This document shows, piece after piece, positions 5,926 through 8,459 of a stretch of 8,459 nucleotides of DNA. Source of the DNA: Proteobacteria bacterium UBA6522 (lineage in GTDB: Bacteria; Pseudomonadota; Gammaproteobacteria; Steroidobacterales; Rariloculaceae); NCBI GenBank assembly GCA_002434915.1, contig DJLG01000138.1:1-8459 (forward strand), read 5' to 3'. How positions within the stretch are numbered: the first letter of the stretch is position 1; every line of letters begins with the position of its first letter. Made by a program: the position numbers and the translations under genes. The notes beneath the pieces are model-generated. The model worked only from the letters and a program-made list of their open reading frames with translations, made no database searches and was not told the DNA's origin.

Positions 5926-6822
5926 TTAAGCGCTAAGTCTGTCGTTAACAATTGCTTCAAAACGGCTATCTGGGGATAAAAGATCTCGGTCTACCATCCA
6001 CTCATAAATACGTTCGTATTCTTCTGGGGTATAGGGCCGTGGATATACATAACGAAACCTACCTAAATAGAAATCCTCTTCAGAAATATCTATAACATCT
6101 GATGGAACTTCCTTGATCATATGTTTTAGATAAGGCTCTATATCTTCATTGATTTTATCGACAGCACTATGAATAGCACGGTCGACGCTGGCATAGCCTT
6201 TAGGGTCTAAACTTGGAACACCAACCTCTGCGCCCTCATAGAATGCTTCGCAAATTATCTTATGGCCACGTTTTACAGCAACTGTTATCCATGGCTCCAT
6301 AAGTGCAGCAGCACCGATTTTCCCATCTTCTAAAAACTTTAATCGTTGCTTAGGACCACCCACATGGCCTGGTTGCACTTCATTTCTCGGAAGATAGCCT
6401 TCAAGCAATGCTAGAGTTACGTAGTGAGAGCCAGCATGCATGTTTACGCCAACTGTTACATCTTTCAAATCTGATGGAATGTTATAGGGTGAATCACCTC
6501 TAACTACTATGGCCTGTGTAGCAACCGCGGCTCGTTTGGAAATTACGCGAGCCCCTTCATGGCTATCCTGAGTTCTTCTGATTTGTCCCCACTCACACGC
6601 GCGATACATAGAGTACTCGCCTTTTTCTATCCCTTCATGCCATCCATAAGACTGTACTTTTTTGTGGTCTAAAATTGGTTCTAGTGGAATTTCTTTGTCA
6701 CGATTTCTTCCAGAGCCAGCTGGTATTAATTCAACATCTACGCCTTCATCATTGAAGTAACCTTCTTCTAGAGCGACATGGTATGGCAAAGAAAATACTG
6801 CGTTATTAACTTCTATTTTCAT
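5926..6822 (-). CDS. NMT1/THI5-like binding protein without a signal peptide
   Basis: The 298-residue protein has the two-lobe periplasmic-binding fold of the SsuA/TauA and NMT1/THI5 group. LPYHVALEEGYFNDEGVDVEL (12-32) is the classic first-lobe start, DLKDVTVGVNMHAGSHYVTLAL (118-139) begins the second lobe, and AALMEPWITVAVKRG (172-186) is the usual 'EPW' segment. The sequence begins with MKIEVNNAVFSLPYH, which is already the first beta strand, so there is no signal peptide or lipobox and the product should stay in the cytoplasm unless the true start is missed. No upstream in-frame extension encoding a signal was seen. No ABC permease or ATPase flanks it. It could be a cytoplasmic enzyme or sensor of this fold; it lacks the CCCFC cysteine motif of yeast THI5. 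A weak GGAA (6833-6836) precedes the ATG by 10 bases. It is the last gene of the leftward block. Confidence 0.8.
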   Translation of the reverse strand: MKIEVNNAVFSLPYHVALEEGYFNDEGVDVELIPAGSGRNRDKEIPLEPILDHKKVQSYGWHEGIEKGEYSMYRACEWGQIRRTQDSHEGARVISKRAAVATQAIVVRGDSPYNIPSDLKDVTVGVNMHAGSHYVTLALLEGYLPRNEVQPGHVGGPKQRLKFLEDGKIGAAALMEPWITVAVKRGHKIICEAFYEGAEVGVPSLDPKGYASVDRAIHSAVDKINEDIEPYLKHMIKEVPSDVIDISEEDFYLGRFRYVYPRPYTPEEYERIYEWMVDRDLLSPDSRFEAIVNDRLSA

Positions 6823-6877
6823 AATTTAAAGTTTCCAGAAAATAATAAATTTAGGCTGACAGTAAAAGACATAAAAC

Positions 6878-6907
6878 ATTATAAAGGCGCTAATTTTTAT
6901 AATTAAA
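6878..6907 (-). promoter_or_regulatory. possible promoter for the NMT1-like gene
   Basis: On the minus strand a perfect TATAAT (plus positions 6878-6883) lies 18 bases after TTTAAT (6902-6907), a poor -35 element. The position would give a leader of about 50 bases before the ATG at 6822. The surrounding DNA is very AT-rich, so chance is a real alternative. Confidence 0.25.
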
Positions 6908-7856
6908 GAATATCTTTGTAGTTTTCATAAAGGGCCCATTGGCTAGCGACATTCAATTCGGTTTCTGTAGCAGACAGTGGAGCCAAAGGGAGGCCGGTTG
7001 AGTTTGACCACTCTATTAACTCTGGATCAACAAGCGCTTGAACAAGTGCGTTAGACAAGATTGTATGAGCTTGTGTATTCATATTTGGTGGGCCACCTAA
7101 CATTCGTTGAACATTAAGCTTAGCCAATTCTGGTTTTCCTAGATCGGCAGCAGTGTCTACACCCTCTATAGGGCTAATATCACTCAAGCTTGCTATAACT
7201 TTAAGGTCACCCGTCTCAGTGTAACTTCGTACAGAAGTTGATGGTCCAAGTGCTACGTCTCCATCACCTCTTACCACAGCTAGAACATAATTTTGACTGC
7301 CCTCATATCCAGTTATAAAACGAGCGTTCAGTCCCAATACATTAGTTGTAATCATGGTTGCAGCATGAGCGCTTGAGTGAACCCCGGTAACAGTAAAAAG
7401 AATAGGTCTGCCTAGAGCCCTAAGATCATCGATGCTATTAATATCGCTTGAGCTAGCAACAACAATTGAATAGCGGTCTTCAGATATACGACCTAGCCAT
7501 GATACTTCTGATAGATCATACCCAACGTTCTCTTCAAGAAGATGGGGTAGTAGTAATCCAGGAAGGTTGAACGCACCAATAGTATAACCGTCAGGTCGGG
7601 CACGAAAAATTGCTGTCGCTCCCTTTCTTCCACCTGCACCAGGCATGTTTCTAGGTATTAAATTAATGGAGTTAGGAAGATGCTTTTGTATGGCAGGCAG
7701 GACTCCACGCACATAGCTATCAAAACCACCTCCAGCGCTGTAAGGGATGATTACAGTTATATCGTCTTCCGGGTATTGGGCGCTGACGCTAAATGAAGCG
7801 ATGAAAAAGCTTATTAGTGCAATTAAAGTGAGTTTTATTTTTGATGGTATTTGCAT
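6903..7856 (-). CDS. TctC/Bug-family solute-binding protein (second copy)
   Basis: This 317-residue protein has a signal peptide (basic start, hydrophobic 9-24, cleavage at VSA-QYP). The mature part follows the family pattern: DDITVIIPYSAGGGFDSYVR (31-50), LIPRNMPGAGGRKGA (66-80), RPDGYTIGAFN (87-97), VSWLGRI (118-124), and the hinge segment ARFITGYEGSQNYVLAVVRG (178-197). The hinge resembles the other TctC protein in this window (ITGYDGGSEVVLAMERG), but the two are otherwise clearly diverged and so are probably not a recent duplication. The mature protein has no cysteine. It lies 51 bases downstream of a TctB fragment on the same strand, which suggests a former tctB-tctC transporter operon that lost its membrane parts here. 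No strong ribosome binding site precedes the ATG. The ligand is unknown; carboxylates are usual for the family. Confidence 0.88.
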   Translation of the reverse strand: MQIPSKIKLTLIALISFFIASFSVSAQYPEDDITVIIPYSAGGGFDSYVRGVLPAIQKHLPNSINLIPRNMPGAGGRKGATAIFRARPDGYTIGAFNLPGLLLPHLLEENVGYDLSEVSWLGRISEDRYSIVVASSSDINSIDDLRALGRPILFTVTGVHSSAHAATMITTNVLGLNARFITGYEGSQNYVLAVVRGDGDVALGPSTSVRSYTETGDLKVIASLSDISPIEGVDTAADLGKPELAKLNVQRMLGGPPNMNTQAHTILSNALVQALVDPELIEWSNSTGLPLAPLSATETELNVASQWALYENYKDIL

Positions 7857-7907
7857 TGTGCTGTCAATTATTTGATATGACTGTTGTTTCCTATTAACGC
7901 CATATAG

Positions 7908-8090
7908 TTAGTTTAATAGCCACTCTATCAATAAACCGCTGAATAATTCTATCCCGAATATGTTTTCAAATACTAAAAACAGTATCGACCAAGTTCCTAC
8001 AGCCGCTATGAGACCTGTAAAAAAAGATTCTCGGTTTCCCAGCGTAATAAAGCTAAAGACTAGAAGGGGCGCGGCATATTTATTCGTCAC
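7908..8090 (-). pseudogene. TctB C-terminal fragment (truncated small permease subunit)
   Basis: This 60-codon frame starts with GTG immediately after the TAA of the nickel-transporter gene, in the same frame. Its product has two hydrophobic segments (about 5-18 and 23-42), a short charged turn GNRES (18-22), and FENIFGIELFSGLL (41-54). The last part matches the characteristic end of TctB, the small membrane subunit of tripartite tricarboxylate transporters, which usually closes with a 'Y/F-LVF-LLGV-LP-G' pattern. TctB is normally about 150-190 residues with four membrane segments, so roughly the first two thirds is missing. The DNA where it should lie codes for another protein. The downstream tctC gene supports the identity. 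It may be a deletion remnant or, less likely, a functional two-helix protein coupled to the upstream stop. The nearest ribosome binding site candidate (GGAG) is 13 bases away, too far to be good. Confidence 0.6.
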
Positions 8091-8459
8091 TTATGAAAGT
8101 GCGCTCCAATTTTCTAGAAGCCTGAGACTCCCGATGATTAATGCAATACAACCTATTGAGGCTGTAGTGATTAGGTTGAGCCAACGAGTACCTCTTTCTA
8201 AGGCCTGAAGTGGGTATGAAGCAACAAAAGACAGTACAGTCATACCAAGAATTGATCCTGCCCCAAAAGCAATAATGAACCCTAGAGCATTTCCTAGTGA
8301 ATTTGCTGCTGCAGCAAGAACTAGCATACCAGCTGAACCTGCTGCTCCATGGACCATCCCAATTAGTAATGCCCGTTTTAATCCTATATTTGTGTGCTCA
8401 TGTTTATGCAAGTCTCGAGTATCGGATGAGTTGTTGCTTAAGTGAGAATGTGCATGTAT
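8091..8459 (-). CDS. C-terminal part of a UreH/NiCoT-like nickel transporter (partial)
   Basis: The reading frame stays open to the right edge of the window, so the N-terminal part lies beyond 8459. The visible 122 residues start with a histidine-rich stretch (HAHSH, then LHKHEH about a dozen residues later) followed by three hydrophobic segments. The first carries GMVHGAAGSAGMLVLA, the hallmark of the UreH-type and related nickel/cobalt permeases. The second has GAGSILGMTVLSF, and the last (NLITTASIGCIALIIGSLRLLE) ends the protein. Histidine-rich loops between the two halves of such transporters are thought to bind the metal, and this one sits in the right place. An internal TTG at 8411 is not needed as a start. 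No urease or nickel-enzyme gene is seen. It is the first gene of the leftward block, and its TAA abuts the TctB fragment. TauE/SafE-type exporters are a more distant alternative. Confidence 0.7.
   Translation of the reverse strand: MHAHSHLSNNSSDTRDLHKHEHTNIGLKRALLIGMVHGAAGSAGMLVLAAAANSLGNALGFIIAFGAGSILGMTVLSFVASYPLQALERGTRWLNLITTASIGCIALIIGSLRLLENWSALS

Noticed and set aside
1324..7829. An 18-of-19 match, TGCAATTAAAG(C/T)GAGTTTT, near 1324 and near 7818
   Set aside because: One copy lies inside the signal-peptide codons of a binding protein and the other in non-coding AT-rich DNA. The match is too short to call a repeat, and no third copy was seen.
7960..8208. An 82-codon plus-strand frame
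   Set aside because: It lies opposite the TctB fragment and the nickel transporter, whose translations show clear family motifs and membrane segments.
1..8459. CRISPR array, insertion sequence or transposase, toxin-antitoxin pair, defence genes
   Set aside because: No regularly spaced repeats, terminal inverted repeats, transposase motifs or small paired genes of that kind were found on either strand.

Overview
The window looks like a piece of an AT-rich Gram-negative chromosome, most likely an uncultured (perhaps marine) proteobacterium. The evidence is a lipoprotein signal with a lipobox, several Sec-exported proteins, two periplasmic binding proteins of the TctC/Bug family, and the kinds of exported propeller and DUF6152 proteins that turn up together in environmental genomes. 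The taxonomic guess is inference from gene content, not from a marker gene.

Layout. Bases 1-22 are the 3' end of a tRNA gene (T-loop, acceptor strand and encoded CCA). Next is an exported conserved hypothetical protein (78-743, +), which converges with a small exported orphan protein (779-1204, -). Bases 1205-1708 form the only long stretch without an intact gene. It holds a 48-codon remnant (1452-1598) that starts like a known secreted family (PRxxxGKPDL motif) and then stops. From 1721 to 5919 runs a same-strand block of four exported proteins: a lipoprotein metal-dependent amidohydrolase, a six-bladed propeller resembling the PAL domain of peptidylglycine alpha-amidating monooxygenase, a DUF6152-like small protein, and a TctC-type solute-binding protein. 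Six bases further on, a second block runs the other way. Read from the right-hand edge it is: the C-terminal part of a UreH/NiCoT-like nickel transporter (8459-8091, cut by the window), a 60-codon fragment matching the C-terminal half of TctB (8090-7908), a second TctC-type binding protein (7856-6903), and an NMT1/THI5-like binding protein without a signal peptide (6822-5926).

How the genes may work together (inference). The plus-strand block reads as an extracytoplasmic processing module: an anchored hydrolase, a Zn-type propeller, a small accessory protein and a high-affinity binding protein that could hand a carboxylate product to a transporter. No TctA or other permease is visible. The only TctB is a fragment, and the NMT1-like protein has no ABC permease or ATPase beside it. 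The window is therefore rich in binding proteins and poor in transport machinery. The most useful second looks are at the TctB remnant abutting the nickel transporter gene, the PAL-like propeller that keeps three zinc histidines but seems to lack other catalytic residues, the truncated GKPDL gene behind a G9 tract, and the signal-less THI5-like protein.
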